From Bacillus thuringiensis (GTDB taxonomy: Bacteria; Bacillota; Bacilli; Bacillales; Bacillaceae_G): a DNA stretch of 64,000 nucleotides. The notes beneath the pieces were generated by a model. That model made no database searches. It saw only the letters and a list, made by a program, of their open reading frames with translations, and had not been told where the DNA came from. Below, one piece after another: positions 1-10,270 of this stretch. The stretch lies in contig NZ_CP012099.1 of NCBI RefSeq assembly GCF_001182785.1, forward strand, positions 742,501 to 806,500, read 5' to 3'. Position numbers and translations under genes: made by a program. Every line of letters starts with the position of its first letter. The first letter of the stretch is position 1.

Positions 1-3160
<3,160 letters not shown>

Positions 3161-3209
3161 ATAATATGAAGCAAATGTTATCTAGTTTTGAGAGAACATA
3201 AAAAACTTG

Positions 3210-3237
3210 TTGACTTTTAAAGTAAATAAGTTATAAT
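3210..3237 (+). promoter_or_regulatory. sigma-A-type promoter before 5S rRNA and the tRNA cluster
   Basis: TTGACT (3210-3215) and TATAAT (3232-3237) are separated by 16 nt in the AT-rich spacer between 23S and 5S. This would start transcription about 18 nt before mature 5S rRNA. It suggests that 5S and the 20 tRNAs can be made independently of the upstream rRNA promoters. This is a sequence match only; no start site is demonstrated. Confidence 0.6.
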
Positions 3238-3261
3238 AATGATTGTCTCAAAAGAATAATG

Positions 3262-3377
3262 TCTGGTAATGATGGCAGAGAGGTCACACCCGTTCCCATA
3301 CCGAACACGGAAGTTAAGCTCTCTAGCGCCGATGGTAGTTGGGACCTTGTCCCTGTGAGAGTAGGACGTTGCCAGGC
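3262..3377 (+). rRNA. 5S ribosomal RNA
   Basis: 116-nt 5S rRNA, from TCTGGTAATGATGGC to GTTGCCAGGC, with closing complementary ends (TCTGG/CCAGG) and the conserved CCGAACACGGAAGTTAAG loop region. It lies 101 nt after 23S and directly before tRNA-Val. Confidence 0.96.
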
Positions 3378-3382
3378 AAAAT

Positions 3383-3458
3383 GGAGGATTAGCTCAGCTG
3401 GGAGAGCACCTGCCTTACAAGCAGGGGGTCGGCGGTTCGATCCCGTCATCCTCCACCA
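3383..3458 (+). tRNA. tRNA-Val (TAC)
   Basis: 76-nt cloverleaf with anticodon TAC in the loop CTTACAA. CCA is encoded. First gene of a 20-tRNA cluster read in one direction after 5S. Confidence 0.97.
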
Positions 3459-3466
3459 TATATGTC

Positions 3467-3550
3467 GGAGGGGTAGCGAAGTGGCTAAACGCGGCGGACT
3501 GTAAATCCGCTCCTTCGGGTTCGGCAGTTCGAATCTGCCCCCCTCCACCA
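3467..3550 (+). tRNA. tRNA-Tyr (GTA)
   Basis: 84-nt class II tRNA with a long variable arm, anticodon GTA and encoded CCA. Confidence 0.97.
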
Positions 3551-3561
3551 TTCTTAATTAA

Positions 3562-3636
3562 TGGGCTATAGCCAAGCGGTAAGGCAACGGACTTTGACTC
3601 CGTCATGCGCTGGTTCGAATCCAGCTAGCCCAGCCA
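3562..3636 (+). tRNA. tRNA-Gln (TTG)
   Basis: 75-nt cloverleaf, acceptor TGGGCTA/TAGCCCA, anticodon TTG, encoded CCA. Confidence 0.97.
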
Positions 3637-3640
3637 TTAA

Positions 3641-3716
3641 GAGCCATTAGCTCAGTTGGTAGAGCATCTGACTTTTAATCAGAGGGTCGAAGGTTCGAAT
3701 CCTTCATGGCTCACCA
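3641..3716 (+). tRNA. tRNA-Lys (TTT)
   Basis: 76-nt cloverleaf, anticodon TTT, encoded CCA. Confidence 0.97.
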
Positions 3717-3731
3717 TTTTTAATAAAACAT

Positions 3732-3812
3732 GCGGGTGTGGCGGAATTGGCAGACGCACTAGACTTAGGATCTAGCGCCTTTGGCGTGGGGGTTCGACTC
3801 CCTTCACCCGCA
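3732..3812 (+). tRNA. tRNA-Leu (TAG)
   Basis: 81-nt class II tRNA, acceptor GCGGGTG/CACCCGC, anticodon loop CTTAGGA giving TAG. CCA is not encoded. Confidence 0.95.
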
Positions 3813-3841
3813 CTTTTAATAAAATAACTCATACATGTCTT

Positions 3842-3916
3842 GCGGAAGTAGTTCAGTGGTAGAATACAACCTTGCCAAGGTTGGGGTCGCGGGTTCGAAT
3901 CCCGTCTTCCGCTCCA
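3842..3916 (+). tRNA. tRNA-Gly (GCC)
   Basis: 75-nt cloverleaf, anticodon GCC, encoded CCA. Confidence 0.97.
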
Positions 3917-3932
3917 ATTTTCAATATGACAT

Positions 3933-4021
3933 GCCGGGGTGGCGGAACAGGCAGACGCACAGGACTTAAAATCCTGCGGTGGGTGACCACCGTGCGGGTT
4001 CGACCCCCGCCCTCGGCACCA
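3933..4021 (+). tRNA. tRNA-Leu (TAA)
   Basis: 89-nt class II tRNA with a long variable arm, anticodon TAA, encoded CCA. Confidence 0.97.
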
Positions 4022-4024
4022 TAT

Positions 4025-4098
4025 GCGCCCGTAGCTCAATTGGATAGAGCGTTTGACTACGGATCAAGAGGTTAGGGGTTCGACTCCTCTCGGGCGCG
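4025..4098 (+). tRNA. tRNA-Arg (ACG)
   Basis: 74 nt without CCA, acceptor GCGCCCG/CGGGCGC. Anticodon ACG, whose first base is normally deaminated to inosine. Confidence 0.96.
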
Positions 4099-4108
4099 CT
4101 TTTATTAA

Positions 4109-4182
4109 CGGGAAGTGGCTCAGCTTGGTAGAGCACCTGGTTTGGGACCAGGGGGTCGCAGGTTCAAATCCTGTCTTCCCGA
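4109..4182 (+). tRNA. tRNA-Pro (TGG)
   Basis: 74-nt cloverleaf, acceptor CGGGAAG/CTTCCCG, anticodon TGG. CCA is not encoded. Confidence 0.96.
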
Positions 4183-4197
4183 TATTCAAAAAAACAT

Positions 4198-4270
4198 GGG
4201 GCCTTAGCTCAGCTGGGAGAGCGCCTGCCTTGCACGCAGGAGGTCAGCGGTTCGATCCCGCTAGGCTCCA
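4198..4270 (+). tRNA. tRNA-Ala (TGC)
   Basis: 73-nt cloverleaf with the G3-U70 identity pair (GGGGCCT/AGGCTCC), anticodon TGC. CCA is not encoded. Confidence 0.96.
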
Positions 4271-4290
4271 CTTTATTTAATATATGTCTC

Positions 4291-4383
4291 GGAGGTATAC
4301 CCAAGTTCGGCTGAAGGGATCGGTCTTGAAAACCGACAGGCGGTGAGAATCGCGCGGGGGTTCGAATCCCTCTACCTCCTCCA
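4291..4383 (+). tRNA. tRNA-Ser (TGA), copy 1
   Basis: 93-nt class II tRNA, anticodon TGA, encoded CCA. The variable arm is closed by a T-A pair (4344/4349) around a GAGA loop. The next gene is a near-identical copy. Confidence 0.96.
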
Positions 4384-4435
4384 TTTTTTTTATGATTTAG
4401 ACATATAATAATAAAATATTTATTTTTTCCTTCAT

Positions 4436-4528
4436 GGAGGTATACCCAAGTTCGGCTGAAGGGATCGGTCTTGAAAACCGACAGGCGGCGAGAGTCGCGC
4501 GGGGGTTCGAATCCCTCTACCTCCTCCA
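4436..4528 (+). tRNA. tRNA-Ser (TGA), copy 2
   Basis: 93 nt. Differs from copy 1 at only two bases, 4489 (C for T) and 4494 (G for A). These two bases pair with each other in the variable arm, so the stem is kept. Confidence 0.96.
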
Positions 4529-4547
4529 TTTTTTAATTTCATATTGT

Positions 4548-4624
<77 letters not shown>

Positions 4625-4627
4625 AAT

Positions 4628-4703
4628 GGTCCCGTGGTGTAGTGGTTAACATGCCTGCCTGTCACGCAGGAGATCGCCGGTTCGACCCCGGTCGGGACCG
4701 CCA
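4628..4703 (+). tRNA. tRNA-Asp (GTC)
   Basis: 76-nt cloverleaf, anticodon GTC, encoded CCA. Confidence 0.97.
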
Positions 4704-4711
4704 TTTATGTT

Positions 4712-4787
<76 letters not shown>

Positions 4788-4797
4788 TTTTTTTTAT

Positions 4798-4870
<73 letters not shown>

Positions 4871-4876
4871 TCATTT

Positions 4877-4947
4877 AGGGGCATAGTTTAAAGGTAGAAC
4901 TGAGGTCTCCAAAACCTCCAGTGTGGGTTCGATTCCTACTGCCCCTG
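4877..4947 (+). tRNA. tRNA-Trp (CCA)
   Basis: 71-nt cloverleaf, acceptor AGGGGCA/TGCCCCT, anticodon CCA in loop CTCCAAA. No encoded 3' CCA. Confidence 0.96.
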
Positions 4948-4957
4948 TAAAGTATAT

Positions 4958-5034
<77 letters not shown>

Positions 5035-5042
5035 TATATTAT

Positions 5043-5117
5043 TCCGCAGTAGCTCAGTGGTAGAGCTATCGGCTGTTAACCGATCGGTCGTAGGTTCGAG
5101 TCCTACCTGCGGAGCCA
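5043..5117 (+). tRNA. tRNA-Asn (GTT)
   Basis: 75-nt cloverleaf, anticodon GTT, encoded CCA. Confidence 0.97.
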
Positions 5118-5118
5118 T

Positions 5119-5190
5119 GGCCCGTTGGTCAAGTGGTTAAGACACCGCCCTTTCACGGCGGTAACACGGGTTCGAATCCCGTACGGGTCA
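5119..5190 (+). tRNA. tRNA-Glu (TTC)
   Basis: 72-nt cloverleaf, anticodon TTC, no encoded CCA. Last gene of the tRNA cluster, followed 9 nt later by a terminator hairpin. Confidence 0.96.
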
Positions 5191-5199
5191 TAAAAAAAA

Positions 5200-5228
5200 G
5201 AGTCAGCATTATGCTGGCTCTTTTTTAT
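5200..5228 (+). terminator. Rho-independent terminator of the rRNA-tRNA operon
   Basis: A 9-bp stem (GAGTCAGCA / TGCTGGCTC) with a 3-nt loop is followed by TTTTTTATTTT. The A-run before it would let it work weakly in the other direction. Confidence 0.9.
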
Positions 5229-5319
5229 TTTGTTGATCCTTTTTATCATGTTACTTTCCAGAAATAAATAAAGGGATTTTGGAAAAGCTATGGTATGTAT
5301 AAAAAGGAGGAAATAAATA

Positions 5320-5739
5320 ATGACACGAGTTAGAGACTTAATGAGTACCCATATTGTACATTGTACACCGCTAGACAATGTATATGAGGCAGCTGTAAAA
5401 ATGAAGGAAGAATCGGTTGGATTAATTCCTGTTGTTGAAAATGAGCAAGTTGTTGGGCTTGTTACTGATCGAGATTTAGTTGTTCGAGGGATTGCTGAAA
5501 AACATCCTGGATCTAATAAAATTACAAATGTAATGACAACAAATATTATCTCAGTTTCTCCAAATGATCCTATTGAAAAAGCTACAGAGCTAATGGCACA
5601 GTATCAAATTAGACGGTTACCAGTAGTTGATAGTGGTCAGCTTATTGGTATGTTAGCACTAGGAGATTTAGCTATAAGGGAATCGGCAGATGATCAAGCT
5701 GGATTTGCCTTGAGCGAAATTTCAGAGCGTACAGAGTAA
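5320..5739 (+). CDS. CBS-domain pair protein
   Basis: 139 aa. Two CBS domains in tandem (about residues 7-60 and 72-125), each with the usual V-hydrophobic-D turn (PVVENEQVVGLVTDRDL and PVVDSGQLIGMLALGDL). The protein has no membrane segment or enzymatic domain. Free-standing CBS pairs of this size usually bind adenine nucleotides and act as cytosolic sensors; the B. subtilis relatives are of the YhcV type. A strong AAAAGGAGG site sits 9 nt before the ATG. It is transcribed alone after the tRNA terminator. The ligand and partner cannot be read from the sequence. Confidence 0.88.
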   Translation: MTRVRDLMSTHIVHCTPLDNVYEAAVKMKEESVGLIPVVENEQVVGLVTDRDLVVRGIAEKHPGSNKITNVMTTNIISVSPNDPIEKATELMAQYQIRRLPVVDSGQLIGMLALGDLAIRESADDQAGFALSEISERTE

Positions 5740-5804
5740 ATTGAAACTTTAATTAACCGAGATTTTAATGGTTACTCATAAAGAGCTAAACTATATATAA
5801 AATT

Positions 5805-5861
5805 CAGATGCATTATTCTAGCATATATGGATTAAACTAATATGTTAGCGTGATGTATCTG
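5805..5861. repeat. imperfect inverted repeat in a 320-bp intergenic gap
   Basis: Between the CBS gene and the next gene (5740-6059) there is no convincing reading frame. The gap is AT-rich. It holds one long imperfect hairpin with arms of about 22 nt (5805-5826 and 5840-5861), held by A-U, G-C and several G-U pairs around a 13-nt loop. It could be a transcript-end structure or the relic of a small repeat. No T-run follows it. Confidence 0.35.
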
Positions 5862-6059
5862 AGACATTATATAATAAGTATATGGTTAATAATTTCGACA
5901 GTTTTTTAAAATTTGTTATTCTTAATTTTTAATAAGAGAAAAGATGATATACTGATAGATATAAGTATTATGAGAGATTTTGAATATAACAATATTAATT
6001 TTTAATGGTGCGATAATAACTTAATATTTCCTACATAGATGAAAGGGAAGGGGAATTAT

Positions 6060-7211
6060 ATGAAGGCTGTACAGGGCGATCCAAATTGGAATTTGGTTAC
6101 AGATACATATATAGAACCAAATAATTTCGCTGAATTATTTTCTTTGCTTGTACCTTGTCACCCAAAAGGTGAGGGGAAAGAACGAACTATATTAGTATGG
6201 AAAGAGAAAGAATTTTATAAAGAAGAAAATTTAGCCGCATTTATTGTATATGGCATGAATAAAGTAAAGAATTTACCGCAGTTTCATAAAGATGAAATTC
6301 CAACTTTAGTGCGTATTCTTCGCTTATGCCAAGAGATTGGTTGGTATGAAGAAGCAAATGCTTTTATGATAGCACAAGGATTAGCTGAGTTTGTTCATAC
6401 TTCATTGGAATATGAAACATGGGATCTTTTGACGCAATCAGTTGCTTTAAACTATTTAATTATTAAATATCGTATCGGCGAATTGACAGATAGAGATATT
6501 AAAATTTGGGATAGAGTTAAATTTAATGAAAAATGTATAACAGATTGTAAACATTTATTATCTCATAAAGAAGTATTGGAATTTACATTCTTTTATATGT
6601 GCAAGAGAGCAAAATCATTATCAAAAGAGCAATTAAATAGTGATATGATGAGTTTAGCAATGTATTGTAATACTTTTGTATATGATTTATATACACATGA
6701 TTTATTACGGAAATATCGCAAGTGTACAGATTTCCTATCATATTATGGGCCTAGTCAGGCAGTTTTAGCATGTCAAAGAGCTGTATTATCTCAAATTTCC
6801 GATCGCTTAGACCCGTTAAAGACAACTCATGTAGATGATTATTTATATGTGATGAAAGAAATGATGGAGCATATGACGATAGGAGTAATGGATCGATATG
6901 GTCATTTTATTGGAAAGCTACTATCTTATGTGCCATTTTTCGAAATGATACAAGTTCCACAGCATGCATATTATTGTGAAGAGTTACTGTATATTTGTAA
7001 GGGCATTGAATATAAAGAAGAAACACTACGCAATTATATATTTATACAATTACATGATTGTTTACCATCATTCTTTAGGCTATTTCTTAAAAATAAGCGT
7101 TACGCAACGATTCATGATATTCTTTTCTATTGGTGCGATGATGAACAACGAATGAGCTTAGAGAAAAAATATAATTTGAGCTTTATTTATGAAAAATATG
7201 CTTGTGGATAA
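6060..7211 (+). CDS. uncharacterised 383-aa cytosolic protein
   Basis: I do not recognise this protein. From the ATG at 6060 it is 383 aa; an in-frame ATG at 6039 lies upstream, but the purine-rich AAGGGAAGGGG site is spaced correctly only for 6060. It has no signal peptide or membrane segment. It reads as mostly helical, with many Tyr, Leu and Cys residues and scattered charged amphipathic stretches, as in helical-repeat proteins. No catalytic motif is evident. It stands alone, followed by its own terminator, and converges on the minus-strand genes. A regulatory or scaffold role is possible but unsupported. Confidence 0.7.
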   Translation: MKAVQGDPNWNLVTDTYIEPNNFAELFSLLVPCHPKGEGKERTILVWKEKEFYKEENLAAFIVYGMNKVKNLPQFHKDEIPTLVRILRLCQEIGWYEEANAFMIAQGLAEFVHTSLEYETWDLLTQSVALNYLIIKYRIGELTDRDIKIWDRVKFNEKCITDCKHLLSHKEVLEFTFFYMCKRAKSLSKEQLNSDMMSLAMYCNTFVYDLYTHDLLRKYRKCTDFLSYYGPSQAVLACQRAVLSQISDRLDPLKTTHVDDYLYVMKEMMEHMTIGVMDRYGHFIGKLLSYVPFFEMIQVPQHAYYCEELLYICKGIEYKEETLRNYIFIQLHDCLPSFFRLFLKNKRYATIHDILFYWCDDEQRMSLEKKYNLSFIYEKYACG

Positions 7212-7245
7212 ACAATATTTTCGATATGAAAAATTAATATAAATT

Positions 7246-7281
7246 AAAAAGGATCTCCGGTTTATGTGAGATCCTTTTTTG
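7246..7281 (+). terminator. terminator after the 383-aa gene
   Basis: The stem AAAAAGGATCTC / GAGATCCTTTTTT (7246-7257 and 7268-7280) ends in a T-run. The A-rich left arm gives a T-run on the other strand too, so it may also end the convergent minus-strand unit, whose last stop codon is at 7282. Confidence 0.85.
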
Positions 7282-7437
7282 TTAGTAAAACAAGGAGAAA
7301 GTGATTAAGACAAGAAACAACATTCCATATAGGAGAAGTTGTGCAGTGTAACTTCCTTGTATACCAAAAAAAGTATTAGCTTTTTCATACAAATTCAATA
7401 TGTATTTTATTGGAGTATCTTTGAAAGATTGGTACAC
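7282..7437 (-). CDS. small single-pass membrane protein, 51 aa, GTG start
   Basis: A 51-aa frame starting at GTG (7437), with AGAGGAG placed 6 nt upstream. The first ~30 residues are polar (YQSFKDTPIKYILN...). The C-terminal 17 residues form one hydrophobic segment (LLLYGMLFLVLITFSLF) and the protein ends with Tyr. It lies 14 nt after the stop of the next membrane gene and is directly followed by the shared terminator, so it looks like the last gene of a three-gene unit. I do not recognise a family. A real gene is supported by the ribosome site, spacing and coherent topology only. Confidence 0.5.
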   Translation of the reverse strand: MYQSFKDTPIKYILNLYEKANTFFGIQGSYTAQLLLYGMLFLVLITFSLFY

Positions 7438-7451
7438 AGTGTCTCCTCTTT

Positions 7452-7784
7452 CTAAGCTTCTTGTTTTTGTTTTTGGTTATAAGGGACATTAATATATCTA
7501 GCTACAAATAACAAAACAGCCATAAAGAATACTGGAAATACAGTAGATAAATAAAAGCCATTACTAATTATATTTGTTATGAGAGCACTCAAAAGAAAAA
7601 TAGCATTATAAATATGGGCAATTTTTTGTTTTAGTTGTACTTGAAATGATTCCATCATAATTTCTAATGCAACAAAAGCAATAATAATAGATAAAAATAC
7701 AATGTTTGTATTGTAAATGATTAAACAACAGATTAAACCTAAAAAGGCTACGTATTCAATTATAAGAGGTATATTGCGTGGCAT
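7452..7784 (-). CDS. uncharacterised multi-pass membrane protein, 110 aa
   Basis: Four hydrophobic stretches can be seen (about residues 8-24, 26-44, 60-74 and 78-95), with a short charged C-terminal tail (NQKQKQEA). There is no recognisable motif. It starts 5 nt after the stop of the SH3b/LytM endopeptidase gene, so the two are almost certainly co-transcribed and probably translationally coupled. A role in membrane anchoring or control of the endopeptidase is possible but not shown. Confidence 0.7.
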   Translation of the reverse strand: MPRNIPLIIEYVAFLGLICCLIIYNTNIVFLSIIIAFVALEIMMESFQVQLKQKIAHIYNAIFLLSALITNIISNGFYLSTVFPVFFMAVLLFVARYINVPYNQKQKQEA

Positions 7785-7789
7785 ACAAT

Positions 7790-8944
7790 TTACCTAACTA
7801 AATATGGCAGTGGATTTACTGCATTTGTTTTTTCAAAATTCCATTCTCCATTATGTAATTCAAAATGAAGATGTTGCCCGTATGAATGACCTGTGTTTCC
7901 CATATGACCTACTAATTGTCCAGTTTGTACTTGATCACCAGTTTGTACAGTGCGATCCTTCATATGGGCATAAACAGTTGTATATAATTTCCCATTGATT
8001 TGATGCGCAATGAACACAACATTTCCATAGCTAGCTGAATAATAAGATTTCACAACTTTACCTGCAGCAGCAGCTTGGATAGAGACGTTCCCTGGAGCGG
8101 CAATATCTATACCATAATGCATTTGTTCCCAGCGTATATCAAAGGTTGAGCTAATTCTTCCTTGAGCAGGGAATTTGAAAGCAGCTGGAATAGATGAAGG
8201 TTGCTCTGTTTTAGCTTGTGGTTGATTTTGTACTACATAGTGTTTTGCTACATATCCGTATCCTGTGCCAAAACGAATTTTATACCAAGTTCCTACAGTT
8301 TCTACTACTTGTACTTGTGTACCGTTTTGTAATGAACCGAGTAGAGCGCTACTTGTACTAGTGTTGCTACGTACATTCAGATTAGGTGTTGCAACAGTAT
8401 ATTTTGTATTATTTTGAACGGTGATTCCTTTTACTAAGGGCTGTGAACCATTAGAAACGAATGCTTTTTGTACGTAACCTGTTTGGCCATTGTGTGATAT
8501 TTTATACCATTCGCCTTGATCTTCTTGAACGGTAATGAACTTGCCATTTGGTAATACATCTAAAATGGAAGATTCTAAATTAGGTTCAGAGCGAACGTTT
8601 AATGCATTAGCATTGACGATGTATTGATCATTAGATTGAAGTTTGTTTTTTAGTAAAATAGCATCTTTTTGTACATAACCTACTTTATTATGAACAGATA
8701 CTTTATACCAACCATTAGTTGTTTCAAGGATGTTCACTTTTGTATTAAAGCGAATTGTATCAATTGATGTGCTTTTTACGTTATCTTTTGTATGTAATGC
8801 TACTTGATCGACTTTGACATACCCAGTTTTAATATTAGATAATTGTTCAGCGTTTGCTTTTTGTACATTTGTTTCACCCATAGAAGGAAGTAAAGAAGCA
8901 ATCGCTACAGTAGTTGCTGTTAAAGCAGTAGCTTTCATATTCAT
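7790..8944 (-). CDS. secreted SH3b-repeat / M23 (LytM) peptidoglycan endopeptidase
   Basis: 384 aa. The N-terminal signal peptide ends around residue 32 (KANAEQ). Three bacterial SH3 repeats follow (about 40-98, 108-165 and 180-238), each with the NVRS/WYK(I/V)/GYV(A/Q)K pattern. These bind the cell wall. The C-terminal peptidase_M23 domain (about 255-384) has the zinc residues of HYGID and the catalytic HLHFE motif intact, so it should be an active endopeptidase cleaving peptide cross-bridges. The first of two possible ATGs is preferred because GAGGAGGT lies 9 nt upstream. First gene of a three-gene minus-strand unit. Confidence 0.92.
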   Translation of the reverse strand: MNMKATALTATTVAIASLLPSMGETNVQKANAEQLSNIKTGYVKVDQVALHTKDNVKSTSIDTIRFNTKVNILETTNGWYKVSVHNKVGYVQKDAILLKNKLQSNDQYIVNANALNVRSEPNLESSILDVLPNGKFITVQEDQGEWYKISHNGQTGYVQKAFVSNGSQPLVKGITVQNNTKYTVATPNLNVRSNTSTSSALLGSLQNGTQVQVVETVGTWYKIRFGTGYGYVAKHYVVQNQPQAKTEQPSSIPAAFKFPAQGRISSTFDIRWEQMHYGIDIAAPGNVSIQAAAAGKVVKSYYSASYGNVVFIAHQINGKLYTTVYAHMKDRTVQTGDQVQTGQLVGHMGNTGHSYGQHLHFELHNGEWNFEKTNAVNPLPYLVR

Positions 8945-9169
8945 GGAATAGAGACCTCCTCTAGTTGTATAGTTGTAATTTTATTATAGTATAAAGATAT
9001 AATATAGTGGGTGTATTCACATAAATGTAATATGAAATCAATATAAAAATAAATTTTTTGAGGATAATGATTCCCTTTTATACAATTAATTGGGGTTTTA
9101 TTTTCTAAAATAGAATGTATGTATTTTATAACTTCAATATTTTGTTGATAATTAAGAAAATTAAAACAG

Positions 9170-9198
9170 TTGATGATGTCTTATTAGGGTGTTATACT
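9170..9198 (+). promoter_or_regulatory. promoter of the thiamin operon
   Basis: TTGATG (9170-9175), a 17-nt spacer and TATACT (9193-9198) stand about 20 nt before the first TPP aptamer. A transcript starting near 9205 would carry both riboswitches. The rest of the 225 bp between this and the divergent endopeptidase gene shows nothing else clear. Confidence 0.65.
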
Positions 9199-9218
9199 GA
9201 CAGTGATAATTTTATAGT

Positions 9219-9313
9219 TTGCTAGGAGAGCTGGTGTTGCCAGCTGAGAGTAGGCCGTAAGCCTTTGATCCTTTTTATTACCTGATCTAGATTATGCTAG
9301 CGTAGGGAAGCAA
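9219..9313 (+). promoter_or_regulatory. TPP (THI-box) riboswitch 1
   Basis: The conserved THI-box elements are present: a P1 stem TTGCT/AGCAA at the ends, the CTGAGAGTAGG core (9243-9253) and ACCTGATCTAGATTATGCTAGCGTAGGGA (about 9280-9308), which form the pyrimidine- and diphosphate-sensing helices. TPP binding ends transcription at the hairpin that follows, so the thi genes are off when thiamin pyrophosphate is plentiful. Confidence 0.95.
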
Positions 9314-9333
9314 TTCGGACACTAACAATGAGT

Positions 9334-9371
9334 CCCCGTTTCTTTGCGTATAGAAACGGGGCTTTTTTATT
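9334..9371 (+). terminator. terminator of TPP riboswitch 1
   Basis: A perfect 10-bp stem (CCCCGTTTCT / AGAAACGGGG) with an 8-nt loop, then CTTTTTTATTT. It belongs to the first riboswitch and stands before the second aptamer. Confidence 0.92.
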
Positions 9372-9390
9372 TGAAAATTTCATATTGAAA

Positions 9391-9478
9391 CCACTAGGGG
9401 TGCTTGATTTGCTGAGAGAGGAATAATCCTTAACCCTTATAACACCTGATCTAGGTAATACTAGCGAAGGGAAGTGGA
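9391..9478 (+). promoter_or_regulatory. TPP (THI-box) riboswitch 2
   Basis: A second complete THI-box with P1 CCACT/AGTGG, CTGAGAG (9412-9418) and ACCTGATCTAGGTAATACTAGCG (about 9444-9466). The 3' strand of P1 (GAAGTGG, 9471-9477) is complementary to the 5' arm of the next terminator (CCACTTC, 9513-9519). This gives the expected switch: an antiterminator without ligand, and a terminator when TPP holds P1 closed. Confidence 0.95.
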
Positions 9479-9510
9479 ACATCGAATAAATGTATAATTT
9501 TATTTGCTGT

Positions 9511-9546
9511 AACCACTTCTTATATATAGAAGTGGTTTTTTATTTA
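9511..9546 (+). terminator. terminator of TPP riboswitch 2
   Basis: Stem AACCACTTCT / AGAAGTGGTT with a 7-nt loop, then TTTTTATTTA. It ends 29 nt before the tenA start codon. Confidence 0.92.
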
Positions 9547-9574
9547 GATACATATATTGAAAGGGGATAGAGAA

Positions 9575-10270
9575 ATGAAATTTTGCGATAGATTATTAGA
9601 AACTGTGCAACCAGTTTGGGAGATGAGTCATAATCATCCGTTTGTAGTGGGTATGGGAGATGGCACGTTAGAAAAAGATAAATTCCAGTATTATATTATT
9701 CAAGATTATTTATATCTGCTAGATTATGCAAAGTTATATGCGATTGGTGTTGTAAAAGCAACGAATCCACAAGTAATGGGAAAGTTCGCTGAACAAATTG
9801 ATGGAATATTAAATGGCGAAATGACAATCCATAAACAATATGCAAAAAGACTTGGAATTTCTATAGAGGAGATAGAGTCTGCGAAACCATCTGCTAAAAA
9901 TTTAGCTTATACAAATTACATGATGTCTGTATCTCAAAATGGCACACTTGCGGAATTAATAGCAGCGCTTCTTCCTTGTATGTGGAGCTACTGGGAAATT
10001 GGAAAGCGTTTAAATGATATTCCTGGAGCAAGAGATCATGAGTTTTTTGGTGAGTGGATTCAAGGATATAGTTCGGAAGAATACGGTAATCTTTGTATTT
10101 GGTTAATAGATTTATTAAATGAAATGGCAGTTGGAAAGTCTGAGAAAGAACTAGATAGATTAGAGGAGATTTTCTTATATTCCAGTCGATTTGAATATTT
10201 ATTCTGGGATATGTCCTATCGTAAGGAGATGTGGGGATTTGAGGAGGAAGAACATACTACAGTTTCATAA
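9575..10270 (+). CDS. tenA: thiaminase II / aminopyrimidine aminohydrolase TenA
   Basis: 231 aa. TenA hydrolyses 4-amino-5-aminomethyl-2-methylpyrimidine, a base-degraded thiamin fragment, to HMP for salvage. The helical TenA/THI-4 fold is evident over the whole length. The active-site cysteine lies in ALLPCMWSYWEIG (about residue 135), and the conserved C-terminal Glu/Tyr region is present. The ATG at 9575 is chosen because AAAGGGG lies 8 nt upstream; the TTG at 9557 has no site. First gene of the ten-gene thi operon behind the two riboswitches. Its end overlaps the start region of the ATPase gene. Confidence 0.95.
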   Translation: MKFCDRLLETVQPVWEMSHNHPFVVGMGDGTLEKDKFQYYIIQDYLYLLDYAKLYAIGVVKATNPQVMGKFAEQIDGILNGEMTIHKQYAKRLGISIEEIESAKPSAKNLAYTNYMMSVSQNGTLAELIAALLPCMWSYWEIGKRLNDIPGARDHEFFGEWIQGYSSEEYGNLCIWLIDLLNEMAVGKSEKELDRLEEIFLYSSRFEYLFWDMSYRKEMWGFEEEEHTTVS

